A stretch of DNA of 64,000 nt from Akkermansiaceae bacterium UBA6138. GTDB lineage: Bacteria; Verrucomicrobiota; Verrucomicrobiia; Verrucomicrobiales; DEV007. The number at the start of each line of letters is the position of its first letter. Position 1 is the stretch's first letter. Shown here piece after piece: positions 34,496-43,008 of the stretch. A program made the position numbers and the translations under genes. The notes below the pieces were generated by a model. It had not been told where the DNA came from and did not search any database. It saw only the letters and a program-made list of their open reading frames with translations. The stretch spans positions 27,527 through 91,526 of the forward strand of contig DIVG01000005.1 in NCBI GenBank assembly GCA_002422425.1, read 5' to 3'.

Positions 34496-35728
34496 ATGAG
34501 TAAGAAAGTAAAATTGATCGAGGGCGGCATCTGCGCGCCCGCCGGGTTCCTGTCGGCGGCGATCAGCTGCGGCATTAAAAACCCTGCGGCCGAGCGACTG
34601 GACCTCGCCCTTATTTATTCACCGTTTCCCACCGTGGGTTCGGCGGTTTATACTCAGAATCAGGTCTGTGCGGCCCCGGTCCGTCTCTCTTCAAGTAATC
34701 TCAAGTCGGCCGAGCCGAGGGCCATCATCGTCAACAGCGGGAATGCCAATGCCTGCACTGGTCATGCGGGAATGGTCAATGCCCGCGCGATGTCGACGGC
34801 GACGGGCAAGGCGCTCGGCCTGAAGCAGCGCGAGATCCAGGTCTGCTCGACCGGAATCATCGGCGTCCAGATGCCGATCGAGCGAATCGAACCCCGTATT
34901 CCGGAGCTCGCTTCTTTGCTGGGGAGGGACGGTGATCCGGCGGCGAGGGCGATCATGACGAGCGACACACAGCCGAAAAGCATCGCGGTCTCGGTAAAGA
35001 TCGGCGATGTTAAGGTTCGCATCGGGGCAATCGCGAAGGGCGCGGGCATGATCAATCCCCACATGGCCACGATGCTCTGTTTTGTCACGACGGACGCCGC
35101 TATTTCCAAGGCTGAGATCACTTCCGCGACGCGGGAGGCGGTTGATCATTCATTCAACCGCATCACCGTCGACGGGGACACGAGCACGAATGACACCGTC
35201 ATCGTGATGGCGAATCACCAGGCCGGCAACAAGCCCATCACCCGCGGGGGTGAGGGCAGTGCCGAGTTTCGCGAAGCCCTCACCGCCGTCATGCTCATTC
35301 TCGCCAAGCGCATCGTCGCCGACGGCGAACGGGTCACCAAGCTCGTCGAAGTGACGGTTCGCGGAGCAGCCTCAAGTCTTGATGCCGAAAGGGTTGCCCG
35401 TGCCGTGGCAAATTCGAAGTTGGTGAAGTGTTCGTGGAACGGGAACGATCCGAACTGGGGGCGCATCATCCATGCGGTCGGCTACTCAGGGGCACGCGTG
35501 AAGGAGGAAATGGTCAACATTCACCTCAATGGTGTTCTCGCCGCGCAGAACGGCCTCGCCGCGCCCACCGCGATCGAGAAGCTTTCGGAAGCGGTAAGCG
35601 GGCCGGAATTGTCGGTCGGGATTGATCTCAACATTGGCAAGGGTGAGTTCACGGTCTACACTTCGGACCTGTCGCCCGAGTATGTCCTCTTCAACCGGGA
35701 GGAATACTCTCTCAATCGTAAAAAATAA
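34496..35728 (+). CDS. argJ: Bifunctional ornithine acetyltransferase/N-acetylglutamate synthase
   Basis: The 410-residue protein starts at the ATG 24 bases after argC. It carries the KGAGMINPHMATML motif; T192 is the residue at which the precursor cleaves itself into two subunits and which then serves as nucleophile. ArgJ moves the acetyl group from acetylornithine to glutamate, so this operon uses the recycling form of the pathway. Whether it also makes acetylglutamate from acetyl-CoA cannot be decided by sequence. The GNDPNWGRI block and the C-terminal DLNIGKGEF block are intact. Confidence 0.95.
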   Translation: MSKKVKLIEGGICAPAGFLSAAISCGIKNPAAERLDLALIYSPFPTVGSAVYTQNQVCAAPVRLSSSNLKSAEPRAIIVNSGNANACTGHAGMVNARAMSTATGKALGLKQREIQVCSTGIIGVQMPIERIEPRIPELASLLGRDGDPAARAIMTSDTQPKSIAVSVKIGDVKVRIGAIAKGAGMINPHMATMLCFVTTDAAISKAEITSATREAVDHSFNRITVDGDTSTNDTVIVMANHQAGNKPITRGGEGSAEFREALTAVMLILAKRIVADGERVTKLVEVTVRGAASSLDAERVARAVANSKLVKCSWNGNDPNWGRIIHAVGYSGARVKEEMVNIHLNGVLAAQNGLAAPTAIEKLSEAVSGPELSVGIDLNIGKGEFTVYTSDLSPEYVLFNREEYSLNRKK

Positions 35729-35832
35729 ACTCCCGGCCCCTTCGTGATCCCGGTGGCAGGGGGCGTGGCGGGGAGTATTCTCCCCTTGCCCGAAGCGGGA
35801 TATCGACGAACTTTGGCGCCCCCCATTTTGCA

Positions 35833-36720
35833 ATGGCCTCCATTTTTCAGCAGCAAATTGAGAAAGCCGCCGTTTTGGTCGAGGCCCTGCCCTATCTGCA
35901 GCACTTTCGCGGGCAGACATTCCTGATCAAGGTGGGCGGGAGTGCGATGGACGATCCGAACCTTGTGGGCAGGCTCCTGCGCGACGTCGTTTTCATGGAG
36001 GTGGCGGGGATCAACCCCGTCCTCGTCCATGGAGGTGGCAAGGCGATTTCGGCGGCGATGAAAGATTCCGGCTTACCGGCCGAATTCATTGGCGGGCTTC
36101 GTGTCACGACGGACGAGGCGATGGAGCTGGTCGAGCGCACTCTCAGCCGCGAAATTAATCCCGGGCTGGTCAAGGGGATCGAGAGCTACGGTGGTCGGGC
36201 GATCGGAGTTCCGGGGAATGAGGCCCTCATCGGCGAGCGTATCAGCGGCTGGTCGAAGGAAGAGGATCGGGAGATCAGTCTGGGCCGGGTCGGTCGTGTC
36301 GTCGGCTTCGACACCTCCATCATTCGCGCCGCGATTGCGAGTGAGATCGTGCCGGTGATCTCCCCGATTGCATCGGAATCGGGGACAAGGCTGAGCCTCA
36401 ATGTCAATGCCGACCTCGCGGCCAGTGCCCTCGCCGCCGAGCTCAAGGCGAGCAAGCTGGTTTATCTTAGTGATGTGTTAGGTTTGATGAGGGATCCGTC
36501 GGACGAGAGCAGTCTGATTCACTCGCTCAAGACCGGCGAGGTCGAGGGCCTCATCGCCGACGGCACCATCAGTGGCGGCATGATCCCGAAAGTGCGTTCC
36601 TCGGTCGAGGCGCTCAATGCCGGTGTGGGAAAGGTCCACATGATCGACGGGCGCATTTCCCATTCGCTCCTGCTGGAAATTTTCACCCAGGAAGGAATCG
36701 GCACGGAAATGGTGAAATGA
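35833..36720 (+). CDS. argB: Acetylglutamate kinase
   Basis: The 295-residue enzyme phosphorylates N-acetylglutamate. The glycine-rich loops are LIKVGGSAM and LVHGGGKAI, with the substrate loop GGLRVTTDEAMELVE. It has the extra N-terminal helix (IEKAAVLVEALPYLQHF) known from arginine-inhibited kinases, which fits a pathway that recycles acetyl groups through ArgJ and is controlled at this step. The last bases overlap the argD start (ATGA). Confidence 0.95.
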   Translation: MASIFQQQIEKAAVLVEALPYLQHFRGQTFLIKVGGSAMDDPNLVGRLLRDVVFMEVAGINPVLVHGGGKAISAAMKDSGLPAEFIGGLRVTTDEAMELVERTLSREINPGLVKGIESYGGRAIGVPGNEALIGERISGWSKEEDREISLGRVGRVVGFDTSIIRAAIASEIVPVISPIASESGTRLSLNVNADLAASALAAELKASKLVYLSDVLGLMRDPSDESSLIHSLKTGEVEGLIADGTISGGMIPKVRSSVEALNAGVGKVHMIDGRISHSLLLEIFTQEGIGTEMVK

Positions 36721-37988
36721 AGGAATCGCAACAGACCACGGCTGATTTGATGGACCGCTACGTTCTCGGTAACTACGGTCGTTTTCCGATCGCTTTTTCG
36801 CGGGGGGAGGGTTCCTACCTCTGGTCCGAAGAGGGCCGACGCTACCTGGACTTTTCCTCCGGTGTTGCCGTTTGCGCGCTCGGCCATTGCCCTCCGGGAA
36901 TGCAGGAGGCTCTACGCAGGCAGGCCGCAGAGCTGATCCACTGCTCGAACCTTTATCACGTCCGCGCTCAGGCTGAGCTGGCTCGCTTTGTTGTCGAGAC
37001 AATGATGGAGATCCCCGGAAAGGTGTTTTTCTGCAACAGTGGTGCCGAAGCCAATGACGGGCTCATCAAACTCGCGCGGAAGCGGGCCTATGACAAGTAT
37101 GGTGCGGCAGCGGGAAAAAACGAGGTCATCACCTGTCAGCAGTCTTTTCACGGCCGCACTCTCGGCGGGATTGCGGCTACAGGCCAGCCCAAGGTCAAGA
37201 CCGGCTTTGATCCCCTCCTGCCCGGCTTCCTTCACGTGCCCTTCAATGATGTGGCGGCCCTGCGTGAGGCCGTCACGGAAAAGACTTGTGCGATCCTCTT
37301 CGAACCGGTTCAGGGTGAAGGGGGTATTAATACGGCCACTCCGGAGTATTTTGCCGCCGCTGCGGCGCTGCGTGACGAGTTCGATTTGCTGCTGATGTTC
37401 GATGAGGTCCAGTGCGGGGCGGGTCGTACCGGCGACTGGTGCGGCTGGCGCAGTGTCCTTAAGGGCAGCGGGATCTCGGTTGAGCCCGATGCGGTGAGTT
37501 GGGCGAAGGGTTTCGCGGGCGGATTTCCTATGGGATCGTTCTGGGCGAGCGAGACGCACGCGGGTGTTCTCGGGCCGGGATCGCACGGTTCGACCTTCGG
37601 CGGTACACCGCTGGCCTGTGCCGTGGCCATGGCGGTGCTTGGCGAGATCGAGTCGGGCGGGGTGCTTGAGAATGTGAAAACGCAGAACGCGCGTATTCGC
37701 GAAGGGGTCGCGAAGTGGGATTTCCCGGTGATTCGAGAGTTGCGCGGGGTCGGGCTGCTGTTGGGTTTTGTCCTCGACACGGAGAGGATGAGCGGAGTTG
37801 ATGGATTTCTTGAGTCAGGCAATACGCCGAGTCTTTTTGTGGTAAATCGGGCGAGAGAGGCGGGGCTTCTCACGGTTCCCGCAGGGGAGAATGTGGTGCG
37901 CTGGCTGCCGCCGCTGAATGTCTCTGCCGGAGAGGTGGACGAGGCGCTTGCTCTTTTCGGCGGTGTCCTCGCCGGTATGTCAGTATAA
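36717..37988 (+). CDS. argD: Acetylornithine aminotransferase
   Basis: This 423-residue class III PLP enzyme converts N-acetylglutamate semialdehyde to acetylornithine. The PLP lysine is K264 in SWAKGFAGGFPMGSF; other marks are FCNSGAEANDGLIKLAR, FHGRTLGGIAATGQ and FDEVQCGAGRTGDW. The start overlaps the end of argB by four bases, which points to translational coupling. It may also act as succinyldiaminopimelate aminotransferase, as some ArgD proteins do. Confidence 0.95.
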   Translation: MKESQQTTADLMDRYVLGNYGRFPIAFSRGEGSYLWSEEGRRYLDFSSGVAVCALGHCPPGMQEALRRQAAELIHCSNLYHVRAQAELARFVVETMMEIPGKVFFCNSGAEANDGLIKLARKRAYDKYGAAAGKNEVITCQQSFHGRTLGGIAATGQPKVKTGFDPLLPGFLHVPFNDVAALREAVTEKTCAILFEPVQGEGGINTATPEYFAAAAALRDEFDLLLMFDEVQCGAGRTGDWCGWRSVLKGSGISVEPDAVSWAKGFAGGFPMGSFWASETHAGVLGPGSHGSTFGGTPLACAVAMAVLGEIESGGVLENVKTQNARIREGVAKWDFPVIRELRGVGLLLGFVLDTERMSGVDGFLESGNTPSLFVVNRAREAGLLTVPAGENVVRWLPPLNVSAGEVDEALALFGGVLAGMSV

Positions 37989-38009
37989 CAGGCGAACAGT
38001 CGGGACGTG

Positions 38010-38930
38010 ATGAAACATCTTCTTGGAATTGAACAACTGAGCAAAGAGGAAATCGCTACTCTGATCGATCACGCGGTCGTCCTGAAAGCCTCTCGCGGGC
38101 GTGTCGGGTTGATAGAGGAGACCCTCAAAGGCGAGACTTGGGCGATGATCTTCACAAAGTCATCGACCCGAACTCGCGTCAGTTTTGAAGTGGGCCTGAA
38201 CGAACTCGGGGCGAAGGCTCTCTTTCTGAATGCCAATGACATTCAACTCGGCCGCGGTGAACCGATCAAGGACACCGCCAGGGTTCTCGGGCGCATGGTT
38301 CACGGGGCCATTATCCGCACTTTTGCCCAGCAGGACGTTGTTGATTTTGCCGAATACGGGAAAATCCCCACGATTAACGCCCTCACTGACGAGGAGCACC
38401 CCTGCCAGATCCTTGCGGACCTTCTTACGATGCGGGAGCGGTTGGGCGGTTGGGACGGTAAGAAAGTCGTCTTTTTCGGAGACGGAGACTGCAATATGGG
38501 ACGCTCGTGGGCGTGGGCCGCGAAGCGGCTTGGCTTCGAACTTGTCATCGCCGCGCCGAAGGAGTTCCAGCCCGACGCGGCTTTCATGGAGCGTCTCGGT
38601 GAGGCACCGGTGACTCTCACCGAAGATGTGATCGCCGCCTCGATCGGGGCCGATGTGCTTTACACGGATACCTGGGTGAGCATGGGACGGGAATCCGAGG
38701 CAGGTGCAAGGCTGAAGGTCCTGGCACCTTTCCAGATCAACGCGAAGCTCGTGAAACTGGCGAAAAAAGGGGCCATCGTGCAACATTGCCTTCCCGCCTA
38801 TCGCGACAAGGAGATTAGCGAAGAGGTCTTCGAAGAGCGTGCTGACGAGATCTTTCAACAGGCCGAAAACCGGCTCCATGCCCAAAAGGCGGTCCTTATT
38901 GCTCTAGCGAGAGGTCGATCAGCGGGATGA
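38010..38930 (+). CDS. argF: Ornithine carbamoyltransferase
   Basis: From the ATG at 38010 (a GTG one codon earlier is possible) the protein has 306 residues. It condenses ornithine with carbamoyl phosphate to citrulline. The carbamoyl phosphate motif is FTKSSTRTRVSFE, the ornithine-side block is DEEHPCQILAD, and the ornithine-binding HCLPA motif is present near residue 262. It ends the arginine run; argG and argH are not in the window. Confidence 0.96.
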   Translation: MKHLLGIEQLSKEEIATLIDHAVVLKASRGRVGLIEETLKGETWAMIFTKSSTRTRVSFEVGLNELGAKALFLNANDIQLGRGEPIKDTARVLGRMVHGAIIRTFAQQDVVDFAEYGKIPTINALTDEEHPCQILADLLTMRERLGGWDGKKVVFFGDGDCNMGRSWAWAAKRLGFELVIAAPKEFQPDAAFMERLGEAPVTLTEDVIAASIGADVLYTDTWVSMGRESEAGARLKVLAPFQINAKLVKLAKKGAIVQHCLPAYRDKEISEEVFEERADEIFQQAENRLHAQKAVLIALARGRSAG

Positions 38931-38999
38931 ACCCGGTGAAGCCGAAGGGAAGGCCTTTTCCTGTTGTGGCCGGCTGTTTTGAGAGAGCGGGAAGCCGGT

Positions 39000-39932
39000 T
39001 CAGGCGGCGATCAATCTCGTGAAGTAGTCGATGGCCCGATCCAGTCCTTCCTCGAGTTCAATTTTGGGTTCCCATCCCAGCGCGGTGCGGGCAAGGGTGA
39101 TGTCGGGCCGACGCTGGAGGGGGTCGTCACCGGGAAGGGGGCGAAAGGTGAGCCCGGAGGTGCCTCCGATCTTGGCGAGGATCTTTTCAGCGAGTTCAAG
39201 CATGGTGAATTCACCCGGGTTGCCGAGATTGACCGGCCCGGTGAGTTCGGGAGAGTTCATGAGTCTGATGAACCCTTCGATGAGGTCGTCGACATAGCAG
39301 AAAGAGCGAGTCTGGGTGCCGTCGCCGTAGATGGTGAGATCCTCTCCGCGGAGAGCCTGCATGATGAAGTTCGAGACGACGCGTCCGTCATCCGGCAGCA
39401 TGCGCGGGCCGTAGGTATTGAAAATGCGGGCAATGCGGATATCGACGTGGTTCTGGCGGTGGTAGTCAAAAAAGAGGGTCTCGGCGCAGCGCTTGCCTTC
39501 GTCGTAGCAGGCGCGAATCCCGATGGGATTGACACTGCCTTTGTAGGACTCCGGCTGGGGGTGGATCTCGGGATCTCCGTAGACTTCCGAGGTGGACGCC
39601 TGGAAAACGCGGGCGCCGACCCGTTTGGCCAGCCCGAGGCAGTGAATCGCGCCCATTACCGACGTTTTGGTCGTTTTGATGGGGTTATGCTGATAGTGGG
39701 GCGGGGAGGCGGGGCAGGCAAGATTGTAGATCTGGTCGACTTCGAACTTGAAGGGATCGATGACGTCGTGGCGGACGAGCTCGAAGTAGGGATTCCCGAG
39801 GAGCCCGGCGATGTTCTTTTTGCGACCGGTGTAGAAGTTGTCGAGGCAGATCACTTCATTTCCCTCGTTTAAAAGCCGTTCGCAGAGATGGGAGCCGAGA
39901 AAACCGGCTCCGCCGGTGATGAGAATGCGCAT
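39000..39932 (-). CDS. UDP-glucuronate decarboxylase-like NAD-dependent epimerase/dehydratase
   Basis: The 310-residue SDR-fold protein has the NAD loop GGAGFLGSHL, the catalytic pair in ASTSEVYGDP and the Y-x-x-x-K motif in RACYDEGKR. The string CYDEGKRCAETLFFDYHRQ and the phosphate-loop RTQ/SFCYVDDLIEGF are those of UXS-type enzymes, which turn UDP-glucuronate into UDP-xylose in the cytoplasm. No surface-polysaccharide cluster surrounds it. It is convergent with argF. Confidence 0.9.
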   Translation of the reverse strand: MRILITGGAGFLGSHLCERLLNEGNEVICLDNFYTGRKKNIAGLLGNPYFELVRHDVIDPFKFEVDQIYNLACPASPPHYQHNPIKTTKTSVMGAIHCLGLAKRVGARVFQASTSEVYGDPEIHPQPESYKGSVNPIGIRACYDEGKRCAETLFFDYHRQNHVDIRIARIFNTYGPRMLPDDGRVVSNFIMQALRGEDLTIYGDGTQTRSFCYVDDLIEGFIRLMNSPELTGPVNLGNPGEFTMLELAEKILAKIGGTSGLTFRPLPGDDPLQRRPDITLARTALGWEPKIELEEGLDRAIDYFTRLIAA

Positions 39933-40131
39933 GGGAGGGTGGGAGTGCCGGGAAGAGGTCGGAGATGTCTGATTCGGTAAAGTAGAACGGGGCTTCGGTC
40001 CCTTTTGTCAAGCGTGTGGTCGGCAGCTCGTGAGAGAGCAGGTTCTGCAAGCCGCTCGGCGGCTTTTGCTCGACACTATTCGAAAAGTTCACTAATTTCT
40101 CCGATTCTTTCCTTATTGATTTAAATTTACC

Positions 40132-41973
40132 ATGATGTTGAAAACCTTTTTTGTCGCCGTCACTTTTTCGGCATTCGCTCTCCACGCGGCCGTCGCCGCT
40201 TCGGCGCTGGGTCTGAATACGGATGAATGGACCAGGCCAAGTCCGGAGATGGTCGCGCAAGTCGAGGCGATGGAGGCGGCAATGGTGGCGATGGCGAAAG
40301 GGGAAAAGCCCGCCGTCGATCTCCAGACGGCGATAGACAGGATACGCGCGATGGCGAACGAGGGAAAGGACAAGGACGCACTCTTCGCGATGGGTTTCCT
40401 CATTCAGCAGAGCAACCAGCCGAATGCCCTGGCCGAGGCGATGGCTTTTTATGAGAAGGCGTCGAATCTGGGACAGCTTCAGGCGATGAATAACTATGGT
40501 TTTATCCTGGCCGGATCCGCACAGGAACTGGAAAAAACGCAGGAGGGGGTCGGCTATATTAAAAGGGCGGCCGAAGGCGGTCTCAACGCGGCCCGTCGCA
40601 ATATGGCGGCCATTTACCTGGGCGGCCTTGCCGGTGAGGCGAAAGATGCCGACCGTGCGCTGGAGCTGCTCGGGAAAGCGGCGGAAGAGGGGGATAATCA
40701 GGCCATGTTTGAGCTGGCGCAATATTACCTTGAACTCGGCGGTCCCGAAAAAGTTGATGATGACAAGGCCTGGGAATGGCTCAACAAGGCGGCTGACGCC
40801 GGTAATCCGAATGCGCTCGCTTCGCTCGGTTCCGTCCTCTTTGACGGGAAGACCTTCGGCGCGAAAAAAGTGGAGGCCGATCCCGCCCGGGCTGTCGCCA
40901 CCTTCTCGAAGCTGGCTGACCAGGGCGTGCCCGCCGGTCTCCGCACCATGGGCGAACTTTACGCCGCCGGACTGGCCGGGGTGGAAAAGGACTTCCCGAG
41001 GGCGCTCGATTACTTTACCCGCGCCGCTCAGGGCAGTGATGCCGCCGCGCAGGTAACGCTCGCCGGTTATTACGACCAGGGGGTCGATCTTGATCCGGCT
41101 GACGGCAAGGTCGAGGTGACGCCGAACCCGGCGGCCGCGCTGGAATTGTATCGCCTCGCGGCACGCAACAACGTCCCCGTGGCGCTTTATAATGTGGGTA
41201 TTTTTTACGAAACCGGGCGATCCGTCGATCAGGATCCGGCAAAGGCGTTTTCGTTCTTCCTGCAGGCGGCCGGCGGCGGTTTTGCCCCGGCGATGCAGAA
41301 AGCGGGGGTTTACTACCTGAATGGTGCCGGGACGCTCAAAGACCCCGTTGCGGCGAGCGGATGGTTCTCGCGGGCGGCGGCGGCGGGTCTCCCCGAAGGT
41401 CTTCTCAGTTTGGGCGTCATGGCTGAGTCGGGTCTCGTCGGGGGTGGGCCCGAAATCACTCCGGCCGGAACGGCGGCGGATGCCTACATGAAGGTTATCG
41501 GCGCGCCCCGCGTTGCACCGGCGACACGCTTTGAGGCGCTCCTCCGTCTCGGTGGTCTCCACTTCCGCGGTGCCCTCGTCCCCGCCGGGGAAGCGCTCGC
41601 TCCGGACTTTGAGCAGGCCTATCGCTACTTCAAGCAGGCCTCGAATCTCGCGCCCGAGAATGAGATGGCGACGAATACGCTGAAGGAGGCCGCCGCAAAA
41701 CTCACTCCCGAGCAGATCAAGAAGATCGACGACTCCCTCGCCGGGGCGTCGTCAGCCGCTTCCGTTCCTGCGGCACCGGCACCGGCACCGGCACCGGCAC
41801 CGGCACCGAGTGCGGGAGGTAAAGGCAAGGGAACGGCTTCCGAGGTGAATGCTCCGGGTGCTGCTGCTTCGGCGGCACCTGCCGCGATGTCTCCCGAAGG
41901 GGCGACGGCGGCTCCCGCCGCTGCCGAAGAGGAGAAAAAGCCCGGCTTCCGCCTTCCGATTTTCGGTCGATGA
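40132..41973 (+). CDS. Secreted Sel1-repeat protein
   Basis: The 613-residue protein has a signal peptide (MMLKTFFVAVTFSAFALHAAVAAS) and many 36-residue Sel1-like repeats, visible as ALGMAYF-type alternations such as GFLIQQSNQPNALAEAMAFYEKAS, YIKRAAEGGLNAARRNMAAIYL, WLNKAADAGNPNALASLGSVLF and YFTRAAQGSDAAAQVTLAGYYDQG. Such proteins are scaffolds for protein-protein contacts, commonly in the periplasm. The C-terminus is an Ala/Pro-rich low-complexity tail with an encoded Ala-Pro tract, and ends in KKPGFRLPIFGR. Its partner is unknown. A strong hairpin follows at 42004-42030. Confidence 0.86.
   Translation: MMLKTFFVAVTFSAFALHAAVAASALGLNTDEWTRPSPEMVAQVEAMEAAMVAMAKGEKPAVDLQTAIDRIRAMANEGKDKDALFAMGFLIQQSNQPNALAEAMAFYEKASNLGQLQAMNNYGFILAGSAQELEKTQEGVGYIKRAAEGGLNAARRNMAAIYLGGLAGEAKDADRALELLGKAAEEGDNQAMFELAQYYLELGGPEKVDDDKAWEWLNKAADAGNPNALASLGSVLFDGKTFGAKKVEADPARAVATFSKLADQGVPAGLRTMGELYAAGLAGVEKDFPRALDYFTRAAQGSDAAAQVTLAGYYDQGVDLDPADGKVEVTPNPAAALELYRLAARNNVPVALYNVGIFYETGRSVDQDPAKAFSFFLQAAGGGFAPAMQKAGVYYLNGAGTLKDPVAASGWFSRAAAAGLPEGLLSLGVMAESGLVGGGPEITPAGTAADAYMKVIGAPRVAPATRFEALLRLGGLHFRGALVPAGEALAPDFEQAYRYFKQASNLAPENEMATNTLKEAAAKLTPEQIKKIDDSLAGASSAASVPAAPAPAPAPAPAPSAGGKGKGTASEVNAPGAAASAAPAAMSPEGATAAPAAAEEEKKPGFRLPIFGR
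41773..41808 (+). repeat. Six tandem copies of GCACCG inside the Sel1-repeat gene
   Basis: The perfect hexanucleotide repeat encodes an Ala-Pro tract. Because the unit is six bases, gain or loss of copies would change tract length without a frameshift. Confidence 0.92.
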
Positions 41974-42003
41974 TCGGTTTGATCGGATCGATCCCTTTCT
42001 CAT

Positions 42004-42030
42004 GAAACGCCCGGCGAGCCCGGGCGTTTC
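42004..42030 (+). terminator. Terminator-like hairpin after the Sel1-repeat gene
   Basis: GAAACGCCCGG and CCGGGCGTTTC form a perfect 11-base-pair stem with a five-base loop, followed by TCTCT. It lies 31 bases after the stop codon. Its presence argues against starting the next gene at the ATG inside it (42002). Confidence 0.65.
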
Positions 42031-42115
42031 TCTGAGCCTGCCCGAAAAGGGGGCGCGCGATGGGAATGCCGGCCTTTTTGCTGGCGAAGTGCTCTTTTCC
42101 CGACCAGATTGGGAG

Positions 42116-42766
42116 ATGCAGGAGCGCAGTGTCCTATGTGAAACTCACGGCGAGGAAGTCGCGAACTCGATTAGCCACGCTGTCGGTGGGATCCTGAGTT
42201 TGGTTGGACTAGCGGTGATGGTAAAGCTCGCCATCCCCCTCTCAGCCTGGCATGTCACGGGGGTGAGCATTTTCGGCGGCAGTCTTGTCCTGCTTTACGG
42301 GGCCTCGGCGGTCTACCACTTCGTGACTTCGCACGAGAAAAAGCGGCTCTTCCAGATCCTCGATCATGCCCTTATTTTTGTGCTGATCGCGGGGAGTTAC
42401 ACCCCGTGGCTTCTCGTGAGCCTGCGCGGTCCGTGGGGCTGGTCGCTCCTCGCTGCCGTCTGGGGGCTGGCCCTGGGCGGGGTAATCCTGAAAACGATCC
42501 TTCTGCCGCGTTTCAACCGGCTCGGGACGGTGCTGTATATCCTGATGGGGTGGATGATTTGCGTCGCGATCGGTCCCCTTATGGACTCGGTCAACGCGGT
42601 CGGCATGGCCTGGCTTGTCGCCGGCGGGCTCTGTTACACGGGCGGCGTCGTCTTTTATCTGATGCCTAAGCTGCGCTACGGTCATTTCATCTGGCATCTT
42701 TTTGTGCTCGCCGGCAGCACCTGTCATTTCCTCGCCGTGACTTTCGGCGTGCTGGTCGTCGCCTGA
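42116..42766 (+). CDS. Hemolysin III/YqfA family membrane protein
   Basis: With the ATG at 42116 the protein has 216 residues and begins MQERSVLCETHGEEVANS, the usual place for this family; the open frame runs further up but covers a terminator hairpin. Seven hydrophobic helices follow. Family marks are HGEEVANSISHAVGG, YGASAVYHFVTSHEKKRLFQILDHA and GSTCHFLAV, including the conserved histidines thought to bind zinc in the related PAQR family. The cellular role is unclear; most members are not toxins. Confidence 0.88.
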   Translation: MQERSVLCETHGEEVANSISHAVGGILSLVGLAVMVKLAIPLSAWHVTGVSIFGGSLVLLYGASAVYHFVTSHEKKRLFQILDHALIFVLIAGSYTPWLLVSLRGPWGWSLLAAVWGLALGGVILKTILLPRFNRLGTVLYILMGWMICVAIGPLMDSVNAVGMAWLVAGGLCYTGGVVFYLMPKLRYGHFIWHLFVLAGSTCHFLAVTFGVLVVA

Positions 42767-42780
42767 TCGATTGGGGAAAG

Positions 42781-42852
42781 GTAGAACGGGTCTCCAGGCC
42801 CGTTCATCAATACTCAGGGAATGGCGGTAACGGGCCTGGAGACCCGTTCTAC
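42781..42852. repeat. Perfect 24-bp inverted repeat, copy 1 of a dispersed element
   Basis: Two 24-base arms at 42781-42804 and 42829-42852 are exact reverse complements, separated by 24 bases. Each arm also holds AACGGG and CCCGTT, so it can fold by itself. A second copy with one mismatch per arm lies at 60959-61031. Confidence 0.9.
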
Positions 42853-42886
42853 AGGAGGGAATGACTGAGTGAAGACTTCTCCGCAT

Positions 42887-42999
42887 CGGAACTGGCGAGA
42901 GTTCCGCTTCGTTGAATGGCGTTGAGGCTTGCGAGTCCAATCGGGAACATTGGCATGTTCCGCTAAGGCTGAACGGTGGGGCAGACATTCCTGTCTGCC
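42887..42999. repeat. Three further short palindromes in a row
   Basis: Next to the 24-bp repeat are CGGAACT-ggcgag-AGTTCCG (42887-42906), GGAACAT-tggc-ATGTTCC (42944-42961) and GGCAGAC-attcct-GTCTGCC (42980-42999). They fill the gap between the convergent hemolysin-III and DUF1552 genes. No coding sequence is supported here. Confidence 0.85.
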
Positions 43000-43008
43000 G
43001 TTGGAAGG

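Noticed and set aside
39856..41562. Minus-strand open frame of 568 codons
   Set aside because: It is antisense to the Sel1-repeat gene and runs into the epimerase gene; no signal or domain is seen.
41849..42115. Longer N-terminus for the hemolysin-III protein
   Set aside because: It would run from inside the Sel1-repeat gene through an 11-bp terminator-like hairpin and adds no conserved sequence.
42781..42999. CRISPR-like array
   Set aside because: There is no constant repeat unit or regular spacing; the four palindromes have different stems and no cas gene is near.
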